DNA of 12,450 bases from NCBI GenBank assembly GCA_964424455.1, contig CAYRJA010000098.1, positions 1 through 12,450 on the forward strand, read 5' to 3'. Both the position numbers and the translations under genes were made by a program. This stretch comes from CAYRJA01 sp964424455. GTDB lineage: Bacteria; Bacteroidota; Bacteroidia; Chitinophagales; UBA10324. Every line of letters begins with the position of its first letter. Positions within the stretch are counted from its first letter, which is position 1. The notes beneath the pieces were generated by a model. It did no database searches, was not told the origin of the DNA, and saw nothing but the letters and a program-made list of their open reading frames with translations. This document shows positions 5,828 through 12,450 of this stretch, piece after piece.

Positions 5828-7627
5828 ATGAAACAATTCAAACTCATTTCAGCACTTTTTATCATCAGTATTTTCGGAACAGTTATTACAACTTCGGCAC
5901 AAGCGCCGCAAAGTTTTTCTTATCAGGCAGTGGCTCGCGATCTGGCAGGAAATATTATAGCGAATAAAGCAATTTCACTTCGTTTTTCCATTCTGGATGG
6001 AAGTTCATCGGGTACTTTAGTTTATCAGGAAACACAAGGCGCCACCACCAATGTGCTGGGCTTATGTAATGTAAGCGTAGGACAGGGAACAGTAACCAGC
6101 GGCAACTTCAGCGCTATTAACTGGGGAAACGGCAGCAAATTTTTAAGAGTGGAAATTGACCCAGCGGGTGGAAGCAGTTTTACCGTAATGGGCACTACAC
6201 AAATGCTGAGTGTTCCTTATGCACTATATGCTTCTAATGGTGGAACTACTTACAGCGCCGGCAGCGGTATTGATTTAACGGGCACTACTTTCAGCAACAA
6301 TGCTGTAACAGATGTCACACTTTCCGGCAATGGCACAGCCACCACGCCTCTGAAAATTGCCCAGCAGGGAGCAACCAACGGACAAGTGTTACAATGGAAC
6401 GGAAGTTCATGGGTCCCGGCAACAGTTGGTTCCGGTTCTGCTTGGAACCTGACCGGGAATAGCGGAACGAATCCGTCCACTAATTTTTTGGGTACTACCG
6501 ATGCAAATGACTTTGTATTAAAAACCAACAATACTGAAAGAATGAGAGTAACGAGTAGTGGAAATATTGGAATAGGAACCACCACTCCGCTTTTTTCATT
6601 GCACGCTATAGGAAATGCAGCAGGCACTGCAGCAGTAGGAGTTTTTTCTAATACGAATGCAACAGGCAATGCCGCACTGGCAGGACAAAATACGGCTGCA
6701 GCCGGTACGGGTATCGGCAACGGACTTTTCGGAGCAACTCAACAGTCAAACGGTTTTGGTGTTTATGGCTTGAATCTGAATCCGGGAGGTACCGGAATTA
6801 TTGGCTTGGGAAATAATTTAAGCGGTTATACACTTCCTACAGGTGGTGCAGGTGGCGCTTTCTATGGAAATCTTACAGGCGCTTATGGTTATACTTCATC
6901 AGCACAAGGGTATGGTGTGTATGGAAGAGCAGATTATTTTGGATCCGCTTATGGAGTAGTGGGTAAAGCAAATAATGCACTCGGTGGAGGACCAATAGAT
7001 GGCGCCGGTGGTGCATTTTTAGGAAACAGTTATGGAGTTTCCGGATTTCAGAATGCAACAACAGGACAAACCGCAGGCGGCTATTTTGTTGCGGGCGATG
7101 GAGCAGGGAATTCGGCCAGCACGACTCTTGTTGAAGCATGGTCAATTGGGGGATCACATTACAAGATATGGCAGAATGCGCTGGGTGCGGTGTCAACTTG
7201 TGTACCTGATTTAGAAGGTAATCCAGCTACTTTGCACGCTATTGAAACTCCTGAGTTTTATTTTCAGGATTATGGAGAAGGAAAATTAGTAAATGGCAAA
7301 GCGCATATTGATATTGATCCTATTCTGGCAAAGAATGTTGCCATAAATGAAAAGCATCCTCTGCGTGTTTTTGTACAGTTGGAAGGCGATTGCAAAGGAG
7401 TGTATGTCACCAACAAAACCGCTACCGGATTTGATGTGGTTGAACTGAATGGCGGCACATCAAATGTTTCTTTCCAGTGGAGCATTACCTGTAATGTGGC
7501 AGATGCAAAAATCGGTAACCGGATTTCACCATTCGCTGATTTGCGTTTTGAGCCGGGTCCAATTAATAACTTTCAAAAATTAGATTCACACGATAACAGT
7601 ACAGAACTTACACCAGGTAATAAATAA
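5828..7627 (+). CDS. secreted tail-fibre-like protein with APQ module, YG-rich repeats and separate C-terminal domain
   Basis: A 599-residue exported protein. Signal peptide 1-25 (ending TTSAQ), then the APQ-SFSYQAVARD module (26-136) almost identical to that of the gene at 4396. A linker includes QGATNGQVLQWNGSSWVPAT (181-200). Residues 225-262 read DANDFVLKTNNTERMRV then GNIGIGTTTP, the pattern often seen ahead of trimeric fibre-like regions. Residues 265-430 are a Gly/Ala/Asn/Tyr-rich repeat with GVYG, YGYT, YGVYG and YGVVG, probably a beta-helical stalk. The C-terminal domain (about 470-575) reads EFYFQDYGEGKLVNGKAHID, DCKGVYVTNKTATGFDVVEL and GGTSNVSFQWSI, and recurs in unrelated bacterial surface proteins. 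No T9SS sorting motif is seen. The ATG at 5828 is preferred over 5792 because it directly opens the signal peptide. Confidence 0.86.
   Translation: MKQFKLISALFIISIFGTVITTSAQAPQSFSYQAVARDLAGNIIANKAISLRFSILDGSSSGTLVYQETQGATTNVLGLCNVSVGQGTVTSGNFSAINWGNGSKFLRVEIDPAGGSSFTVMGTTQMLSVPYALYASNGGTTYSAGSGIDLTGTTFSNNAVTDVTLSGNGTATTPLKIAQQGATNGQVLQWNGSSWVPATVGSGSAWNLTGNSGTNPSTNFLGTTDANDFVLKTNNTERMRVTSSGNIGIGTTTPLFSLHAIGNAAGTAAVGVFSNTNATGNAALAGQNTAAAGTGIGNGLFGATQQSNGFGVYGLNLNPGGTGIIGLGNNLSGYTLPTGGAGGAFYGNLTGAYGYTSSAQGYGVYGRADYFGSAYGVVGKANNALGGGPIDGAGGAFLGNSYGVSGFQNATTGQTAGGYFVAGDGAGNSASTTLVEAWSIGGSHYKIWQNALGAVSTCVPDLEGNPATLHAIETPEFYFQDYGEGKLVNGKAHIDIDPILAKNVAINEKHPLRVFVQLEGDCKGVYVTNKTATGFDVVELNGGTSNVSFQWSITCNVADAKIGNRISPFADLRFEPGPINNFQKLDSHDNSTELTPGNK
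5897..6231 (+). repeat. duplicated module, copy 2 (partner 4465-4799)
   Basis: Ungapped counterpart of 4465-4799, about 91% identical DNA with mostly third-position changes. Perfect blocks remain, for example across the GTVTSGNFSAINWG codons and the FTVMGTTQ codons. The flanking signal-peptide cores and the downstream domains are unrelated in DNA. Confidence 0.9.
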
Positions 7628-7667
7628 TAGTTGCTTCACCTTCAGATAAAACTTAAAAAATAAGAAA

Positions 7668-10600
7668 ATGAAAAGAATTTTAACATACCTGATACTTTTC
7701 ACTTTTGCAGTTAATGCAGGAGCGCAGACATTAAGTCCGACAGTTATTTCTACTTCAGGAAATTATTATACCGGAGCGGGAATCACATGGTCGTGGACAT
7801 TGGGAGAAACAATCATCCCTACCATTTCGGGAGGAACCAATATGCTGTCACAAGGTTTTCAGCAACCGGAAGTAGAAATTCTGACCGGAACAGTTCCATC
7901 GCCGTCTTGTGCGGGTTCAACCTTCGATCTTCCGTTTACTGCTTTCGGAATTATAGGAAGCAATAATGTTTTCACAGTACAACTTTCGGATGCATCCGGC
8001 AGTTTTGCCAGCCCGGTAGTTATCGGAACTACCACCGGAAACACTTCAGGAACTATTCAGGTAACTATTCCGCCAGGAACAACTGCAGGCAGCGGATACA
8101 GAATCCGTGTGGTAAGCAATCTGCCGGATTACAAAGGAAAAAACAATGGGATGAATATTATTATCTCTGTTCCTGTTACAGCTTCTGTAACAATTTCTAC
8201 TTCTCAGAACCCCATCTGTGCCGGCACTGCTGTAACATTTTCATCCACTCCGGCTAATGGCGGAACAGTTCCATCATATCAATGGAAAGTAAATGGAGTG
8301 AATGTAGGAACAAGCAGTTCCACATACAGCAGTTCCTCATTAAGCAACAACGATGTAGTTACCTGTGAATTTACCTCTAATGCAGTTTGTGTAACCGGTT
8401 CTCCTGCCACATCCAATTCTATTACCATGACAGTGAATCCCAACTTACCGGTATCTGTAAATATTTCAGCTTCGCAGTCAACAATATGCACAGGCACTAA
8501 GGTGGATTTTACAGCTACTCCTGCAAACGGAGGTACGCCTACCTATCAGTGGAAACTAAACGGAAATAATGTAGGCAGCGGTAATGCTACTTACAGTAAT
8601 TCATCTTTAGGAAATGGAGATGTCATCACCTGCGTAATGACTTCCGATGCAAATTGTGCATCCGGTTCGCCTGCCACTTCTAATGCCATTACCATTACCG
8701 TTAGCTCAAGTATTACAGCATCAGTAACCATTTCCACTTCATCTACAACTGTTTGTCAGGGGAGCAATGTCGTTTTCACGGCACTTCCGGTTAATGGCGG
8801 AACTACGCCTGCTTATCAATGGAAACTAAACGGAAATAATGTGGGCAGCGGTAATGCTACTTACAGCAATTCATCTTTAGGAAATGGAGATGTCATAACC
8901 TGTGTAATGACTTCTACTGCCGGATGTGTAACCAATCCGACGGTAACTTCCAATACTGTAACAGTTACTGTTACACCAAATGTTACCGCATCTGTCAGTG
9001 TTACTGCTTCAGTCACTGATATTTGTGCAGGAGCTGCTGTAAACTTTACAGCTACGCCGGTGAATGGCGGTACCCCCTCTTATCAATGGAAAGTAAATGG
9101 GACCAATGCAGGCACTAACAGTAATGTTTTCAACAGTTCATTTTTAAATCATAACGATGTGGTTACCTGTGTGATGACTTCTAATGCCAATTGCGTAACC
9201 GGTTCGCCTGCCACTTCTAATGCTATCACTGTTAAGGTTACCAATAATTTACCTGCTTCGGTAAATATTACTTCGTCTGCCACTACCATTTGTCAGGGTA
9301 CTACCGTGAATTTTACGGCTGCTCCAACTAATGGCGGTTCAACTCCTTCTTACCAGTGGAAAGTAAATGGTAATAACGCGGGAACGAACAGCGCCACTTT
9401 CAGTGGTTCTTCATTCAGTAATAATGATGTAATTACCTGTGTGATGACCTCCAACGCAACTTGTGTAAGCGGTTCTCCTGCAATTTCCAATGCAGTTACT
9501 GTTAAAGTAGATGCGAATGTTACAGCATCTGTAAATATTTCATCATCCGCAACAACTGTTTGTGCAGGTACGGCTATAAATTTCAGCGCTACTCCGGTTA
9601 ATGGCGGCACACCAAGCTATCAGTGGAAAATTAATGGCAGTAATGCAGGTACAAACAGTACGTTCAGCAGTTCATCATTAAATAATAATGATATAATCAC
9701 TTGTGTGATGACTTCCACTGCTAATTGTGTAACCGGCTCACCGGCTACATCTAATGAAATAACTGTTACAGTTAATCCGGTTCTGCCCGTTTCTGTTTCT
9801 ATTACTTCAACCGGTTCAACTATTTGCTTAGGTATGCCTGTTGAGTTTACAGCCAATCCAACAAACGGAGGCGCTCCAAGTTATCAGTGGAAATTAAACG
9901 GAAATAATGTGGGAACGAACAACCAGACCTATACTAATTCATCACTGGTTCAGAATGATGTAATTACCTGTGTGATGACTTCTACAGCTAATTGTATAAC
10001 CGGCTCACCGGCTACTTCCAATTCTATAAAGATTGATGTAACAACCAATGTCACTGCATCTGTCAGCATTACAACTGCTTCCCTTACAATTTGTGACGGC
10101 AGCGCTACTGAGTTTACGGCTCTTCCGGTAAATGGCGGAACCACTCCGGGTTTCCAGTGGAAAGTAAATGGCGTGAATGCAGGCACTAACAGCGCTACAT
10201 TCATCACTTCCACTTTAAACAGCGGTGATGCAATTACCTGTGTAATGACATCAAGTGTTACCTGTGCTACCGGCTCACCGGCTTCCTCCAAATCACTGAC
10301 AGTTACTGTAACACCCAATGTTGCAGCCTCCGTAAGCGTTTCTTCGTCTTCTGTAGCGTCTGTTTGTCCGGGTACGAAGGTGGATTTTACCGCCACTTCT
10401 GTAAACGGCGGCGCACCTTCTTACCAATGGAAAGTAAGCGGTAATGATGCGGGAACGAATTCCCCGTTTTTCTCAAGCACATCACTAAATAACAACGATG
10501 TCATTACCTGTGTGATGACATCGGATATTACCTGCGTAACCGGATCGCCGGCAACCTCCAACGCCATTACAGTGAATGTAGGAACAAAATCAAATGCAGG

Positions 10601-11342
10601 AACCATTTCAGCGTTGCGCGATACGATATGCGACGGAACGCCCGCATCCGTTTCTGTTACAGGAAACTCAACCGCTGTACAGTGGCAGTCTGCAACACAA
10701 GCCGGCGGCAATTATCAGAATATTCAGGGAGCTACCAATGATACTTACTTTGGTATGTTTTCAACGGACATTTATATCCGCGCCGTTGCAGGTGCAGCAG
10801 GATGCCCGGACACAAGTAATGAAATTAAAATAGTGGTGAAGCCCTCTCCGGTGGCTGCATTTACTTATACCGGAACAGGACATCTGTTTTTCAACTCAGA
10901 TAACTCTGTCGGCGCTACAGTATTCCATTGGGAATTTGGAGATGGAACAACAAGCGACATACCCAATCCTGACCATGTGTTTATTAAAGACACTGTTTAT
11001 CATGTGTGCCTTACTGCTTACAACGGTTCTAACTGTTCTTTCACTGTATGTAAGGATATTAAAGTAGGAGTGAATGGAATTGCAGTAATGGATATTGGCA
11101 GTTCATGGGAGATTTATCCCAACCCGTTCAGTGATGATATTTTTATCCGCAGCAATGATAACATTCATTCCTGTACGCTCGAAGTATATGATGTACTGGG
11201 ACGGTTAAGAATGAACTTTGAGAATATGCAATTGCAAAAATCACCGGTTCGTGTTCATCTTTCTTCACTGTCACAGGGAATGTATCTGTTGAAAATCAAA
11301 ACAGAGAAAGCAGACTTTATTCATCGTATGATTAAGATGTAA
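7668..11342 (+). CDS. large T9SS-secreted surface protein with nine tandem Ig-like repeats and PKD domain
   Basis: A 1224-residue protein. Residues 1-19 are a signal peptide (ending NAGA/Q). Residues 21-70 are the Bacteroidota module with WTLGETIIPT and QGFQQPE. Residues 71-169 form a beta domain (SPSCAGSTFDLPFTA, FTVQLSDASGSF, GSGYRIRVVSN). Residues 170-973 are nine tandem Ig-like repeats of 88-90 residues, each with the pattern SV-I-C-G--V-FTA-P-NGG-PSYQWK-NG---GT, then NDVITCVMTS--C-TGSPATSN, and three Cys per repeat. Residues 974-1060 are a degenerate related unit. A PKD domain (1061-1135) has HWEFGDGT. Residues 1147-1224 are a type A T9SS sorting domain (IYPNPFSDDI, then YDVLGR, ending LKIKTEKADFIHRMIKM), normally removed on attachment or release at the outer membrane. 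Probably an adhesin or extracellular matrix protein; the ligand cannot be read. It lies 40 bases after the previous gene and ends at a strong terminator. Confidence 0.92.
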   Translation: MKRILTYLILFTFAVNAGAQTLSPTVISTSGNYYTGAGITWSWTLGETIIPTISGGTNMLSQGFQQPEVEILTGTVPSPSCAGSTFDLPFTAFGIIGSNNVFTVQLSDASGSFASPVVIGTTTGNTSGTIQVTIPPGTTAGSGYRIRVVSNLPDYKGKNNGMNIIISVPVTASVTISTSQNPICAGTAVTFSSTPANGGTVPSYQWKVNGVNVGTSSSTYSSSSLSNNDVVTCEFTSNAVCVTGSPATSNSITMTVNPNLPVSVNISASQSTICTGTKVDFTATPANGGTPTYQWKLNGNNVGSGNATYSNSSLGNGDVITCVMTSDANCASGSPATSNAITITVSSSITASVTISTSSTTVCQGSNVVFTALPVNGGTTPAYQWKLNGNNVGSGNATYSNSSLGNGDVITCVMTSTAGCVTNPTVTSNTVTVTVTPNVTASVSVTASVTDICAGAAVNFTATPVNGGTPSYQWKVNGTNAGTNSNVFNSSFLNHNDVVTCVMTSNANCVTGSPATSNAITVKVTNNLPASVNITSSATTICQGTTVNFTAAPTNGGSTPSYQWKVNGNNAGTNSATFSGSSFSNNDVITCVMTSNATCVSGSPAISNAVTVKVDANVTASVNISSSATTVCAGTAINFSATPVNGGTPSYQWKINGSNAGTNSTFSSSSLNNNDIITCVMTSTANCVTGSPATSNEITVTVNPVLPVSVSITSTGSTICLGMPVEFTANPTNGGAPSYQWKLNGNNVGTNNQTYTNSSLVQNDVITCVMTSTANCITGSPATSNSIKIDVTTNVTASVSITTASLTICDGSATEFTALPVNGGTTPGFQWKVNGVNAGTNSATFITSTLNSGDAITCVMTSSVTCATGSPASSKSLTVTVTPNVAASVSVSSSSVASVCPGTKVDFTATSVNGGAPSYQWKVSGNDAGTNSPFFSSTSLNNNDVITCVMTSDITCVTGSPATSNAITVNVGTKSNAGTISALRDTICDGTPASVSVTGNSTAVQWQSATQAGGNYQNIQGATNDTYFGMFSTDIYIRAVAGAAGCPDTSNEIKIVVKPSPVAAFTYTGTGHLFFNSDNSVGATVFHWEFGDGTTSDIPNPDHVFIKDTVYHVCLTAYNGSNCSFTVCKDIKVGVNGIAVMDIGSSWEIYPNPFSDDIFIRSNDNIHSCTLEVYDVLGRLRMNFENMQLQKSPVRVHLSSLSQGMYLLKIKTEKADFIHRMIKM
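8175..10586 (+). repeat. nine tandem 264-270-base repeats encoding Ig-like domains
   Basis: Repeat units begin at 8175, 8445, 8712, 8982, 9249, 9519, 9783, 10050 and 10320, with lengths 270, 267, 270, 267, 270, 264, 267, 270 and 267 bases. Length changes are whole codons, mainly NGGTP versus NGGTTP. Units are clearly homologous as protein but mostly well diverged in DNA, except for one nearly identical stretch between units 2 and 3. Confidence 0.93.
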
Positions 11343-11348
11343 TTTTCT

Positions 11349-11377
11349 AAAGGGCAATTTTTAAATTGCCCTTTTTT
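11349..11377 (+). terminator. intrinsic terminator after the surface-protein cluster
   Basis: A perfect 12-base inverted repeat, AAAGGGCAATTT (11349-11360) and AAATTGCCCTTT (11363-11374), separated by TT, followed by a run of T to 11377. It begins 7 bases after the stop of the 1224-residue protein. The A-rich foot before the hairpin means it could also act on the opposite strand. Confidence 0.88.
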
Positions 11378-11443
11378 ATTATCCTCTTTTTTTAGATAGC
11401 AGCAGAAAGAGATAAGTTAATTTAGAATACAGTATAATATAAA

Positions 11444-12124
11444 ATGAGTAAGACTGTAATTATTACCGGCAGCACAGGAAATCTTGGATCTGCTGTTACA
11501 GATAAATTTCTGAAATCAGGATACAGAGTAGTTGCGGGTGTAAGCGCTCACCATATCTCATCTATAAAACAACACGCTGCATTAGAAGCCATACCGGTAG
11601 ATGCTACTAATGAAAAGTCTTGTAGTGATTTTGTTCAGGGCGTTATGGATAAATACGGAAGTATTGATGCGGCGCTGTTACTCGTCGGAGGATTTGCAAT
11701 GGGTTCAATTGAGAATACAGGAGAGAGAGAAATTCAGAAAATGTTTTCACTGAATTTCAACTCGGCGTATTTCATGGCACGACCTGTTTTTAATCAGATG
11801 ATGAAACAGAAAACCGGTGGCAGAATTATTTTCATAGGGGCAGCCAGCGCATTAGATGAAAATCAGGGATATAAAGTACTGCCTTATGTTCTGTCTAAAT
11901 CATTAATTGTGAAACTTGCAAAGGTTTTAAATACCGAAGGTCATTCTAAAAATATTCAATGTTCTGTTATTGCACCTACAATTATAGATACACCGCAGAA
12001 CAGGTCTTCTATGCCGGATTCAGATTTCAGCAGATGGACTAAGCCGGAGGAGATAGCAGATGTAATGGAGTTTATTGTTTCAGATAAGGGAAATAAGATG
12101 AAGGATGTGGTGATGAAAATGTAG
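11444..12124 (+). CDS. short-chain dehydrogenase/reductase, QDPR-like branch
   Basis: A 226-residue cytosolic SDR. The Rossmann start is VIITGSTGNLGSAV (residues 5-18, TGxxxGxG). Asp53 in the VDAT segment is in the usual adenine-contact region. The likely catalytic set is Asn104, Ser135, Tyr148 and Lys152 (YVLSK), with Ser and Tyr 13 residues apart as in classical SDRs. The usual NNAG block is replaced by VGGFAMG (81-87), and the C-terminal part reads DTPQNRSSMPDSDFSRWTKP (182-201). Both features recall dihydropteridine reductase (AGGWAGG and DTPxNRxxMPxxDFxxW) and a bacterial SDR group sharing that loop. NAD(P)H-dependent oxidoreduction is well supported; the substrate is unknown. The protein ends soon after the DKGNKMKDVV strand, a few residues shorter than many relatives. 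It is separated from the surface cluster by the terminator, so it is probably transcribed independently. Confidence 0.9.
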   Translation: MSKTVIITGSTGNLGSAVTDKFLKSGYRVVAGVSAHHISSIKQHAALEAIPVDATNEKSCSDFVQGVMDKYGSIDAALLLVGGFAMGSIENTGEREIQKMFSLNFNSAYFMARPVFNQMMKQKTGGRIIFIGAASALDENQGYKVLPYVLSKSLIVKLAKVLNTEGHSKNIQCSVIAPTIIDTPQNRSSMPDSDFSRWTKPEEIADVMEFIVSDKGNKMKDVVMKM

Positions 12125-12201
12125 AAGAGGACACATTAAAACAGATAAAAACCTATTCATCCTCAAAATTCGTATTACATTTCCGCATAAAATAATTCCG
12201 T

Positions 12202-12450
12202 ATGAGCGAAACAACTGTAACAGAATCGTTATCAGATAAAGAGAAACAATTAGAGCAGATTCAAAACTTTTCCGGAAAATATCCAAAACAACTCTGGTAT
12301 CTGTTCTTCAGCGAAATGTGGGAACGCTTCTGCTTCTATGGAATGAGGGGTATGCTTACCTACTTTATGGTGAACCAACTGTTGATGGATGAAAGCAAGG
12401 CGAATCTTCAATATGGCGCAACACAGGCATTTGTTTATGCATTCACTTTT
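12202..12450 (+). CDS. POT/PTR2-family proton-coupled oligopeptide transporter, 5' part
   Basis: Only the first 83 codons are in the window and the frame is open to the edge. The protein begins MSETTVTESLSDKEKQLEQI, a charged cytoplasmic tail. The first membrane segment follows, with LWYLFFSEMWERFCFYGMR (residues 31-49). This contains the ExxER motif (Glu38, Glu41, Arg42) and the RFxxYG pattern that mark proton-coupled peptide transporters of the major facilitator superfamily. A second membrane segment begins at GATQAFVYAFTF. The expected full length is about 450-600 residues, so most of the gene lies beyond the window. The role is inner-membrane uptake of di- or tripeptides driven by the proton gradient. 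The ATG at 12202 is the first in frame and gives a normal tail. Confidence 0.93.
   Translation, partial: MSETTVTESLSDKEKQLEQIQNFSGKYPKQLWYLFFSEMWERFCFYGMRGMLTYFMVNQLLMDESKANLQYGATQAFVYAFTF

Noticed and set aside
6520..6610. Tail-fibre-like motif as a sign of a prophage
   Set aside because: NTERMRV...GNIGIGTTTP is common in chromosomal Bacteroidota surface proteins, and no phage structural, lysis or integrase gene is nearby.
6250..6720. 156-codon minus-strand frame inside the tail-fibre-like gene
   Set aside because: Shadow of the Gly/Ala/Thr-rich coding strand; the proline/valine-rich product has no domain.
8950..8980. Repeated near-palindromic words of the TGTAACAGTTACTGTTAC type
   Set aside because: They come from runs of Thr-Val codons (ACT/GTA/ACA/GTT) in beta-strands and are found throughout the coding regions; no regulatory role needs to be invoked.
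8175..10586. Tandem repeats as a CRISPR array
   Set aside because: The units are 264-270 bases, fully coding and diverged, with no short identical repeat and unique spacer alternation.
8279..10711. Series of similar minus-strand frames across the Ig repeats
   Set aside because: They recur at each repeat because the coding strand repeats; they are antisense shadows (Val/Thr-rich), not a gene family.
12080..12286. 68-codon minus-strand frame at the SDR/transporter junction
   Set aside because: It overlaps both real coding starts and ends, and the Leu/Ile-rich product reflects AT-rich sequence.

Overview
The window looks like a chromosomal segment of a member of the Bacteroidota, probably an environmental relative of the Chitinophagales or Sphingobacteriales. 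Four things point there: a type IX secretion (T9SS) C-terminal sorting domain, several secreted-protein modules largely confined to that phylum (the APQ-SFSYQAVARD module, the GE-I-T...QGFQQP module and an Omp28-like thioredoxin fold), a textbook Bacteroidota promoter (TTTG-N19-TAnnTTTG), and the absence of obvious Shine-Dalgarno sequences. The genus cannot be fixed from the sequence alone.

Layout. Positions 87-4111 hold ordinary single genes in mixed orientation: a small Cys-rich lipoprotein (+), an Omp28/thioredoxin-like secreted protein (-), an acetyl-CoA acetyltransferase (thiolase, +), a lipocalin-like lipoprotein (-), and an unrecognised secreted protein (+). The pairs at 443/453 and 2444/2446 converge almost end to end. 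An AT-rich 284-base gap (4112-4395) follows.

Positions 4396-11342 are the most distinctive part: four same-strand genes with gaps of 5, 32 and 40 bases, all encoding exported proteins. Two carry an almost identical N-terminal module (about 91% identical DNA over 335 bases, 4 amino-acid changes) joined to unrelated C-terminal parts: a short beta-sandwich-like domain in one, a tail-fibre-like Gly/Tyr repeat region with a separate C-terminal domain in the other. A tiny basic, low-complexity secreted protein lies between them. The fourth gene encodes a 1224-residue surface protein with nine tandem Ig-like repeats of about 89 residues, a degenerate tenth unit, a PKD domain and a T9SS sorting domain. 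A strong intrinsic terminator follows it. I read this as one transcription unit for a set of cell-surface or matrix proteins; joint function is inference from spacing, shared secretion and shared modules.

Positions 11444-12450 return to metabolism and transport: a short-chain dehydrogenase whose C-terminal half resembles the dihydropteridine-reductase-like branch, and the 5' end of a POT-family proton-coupled peptide transporter that runs off the window. No tRNA, rRNA, CRISPR array, transposase or phage structural gene was seen.
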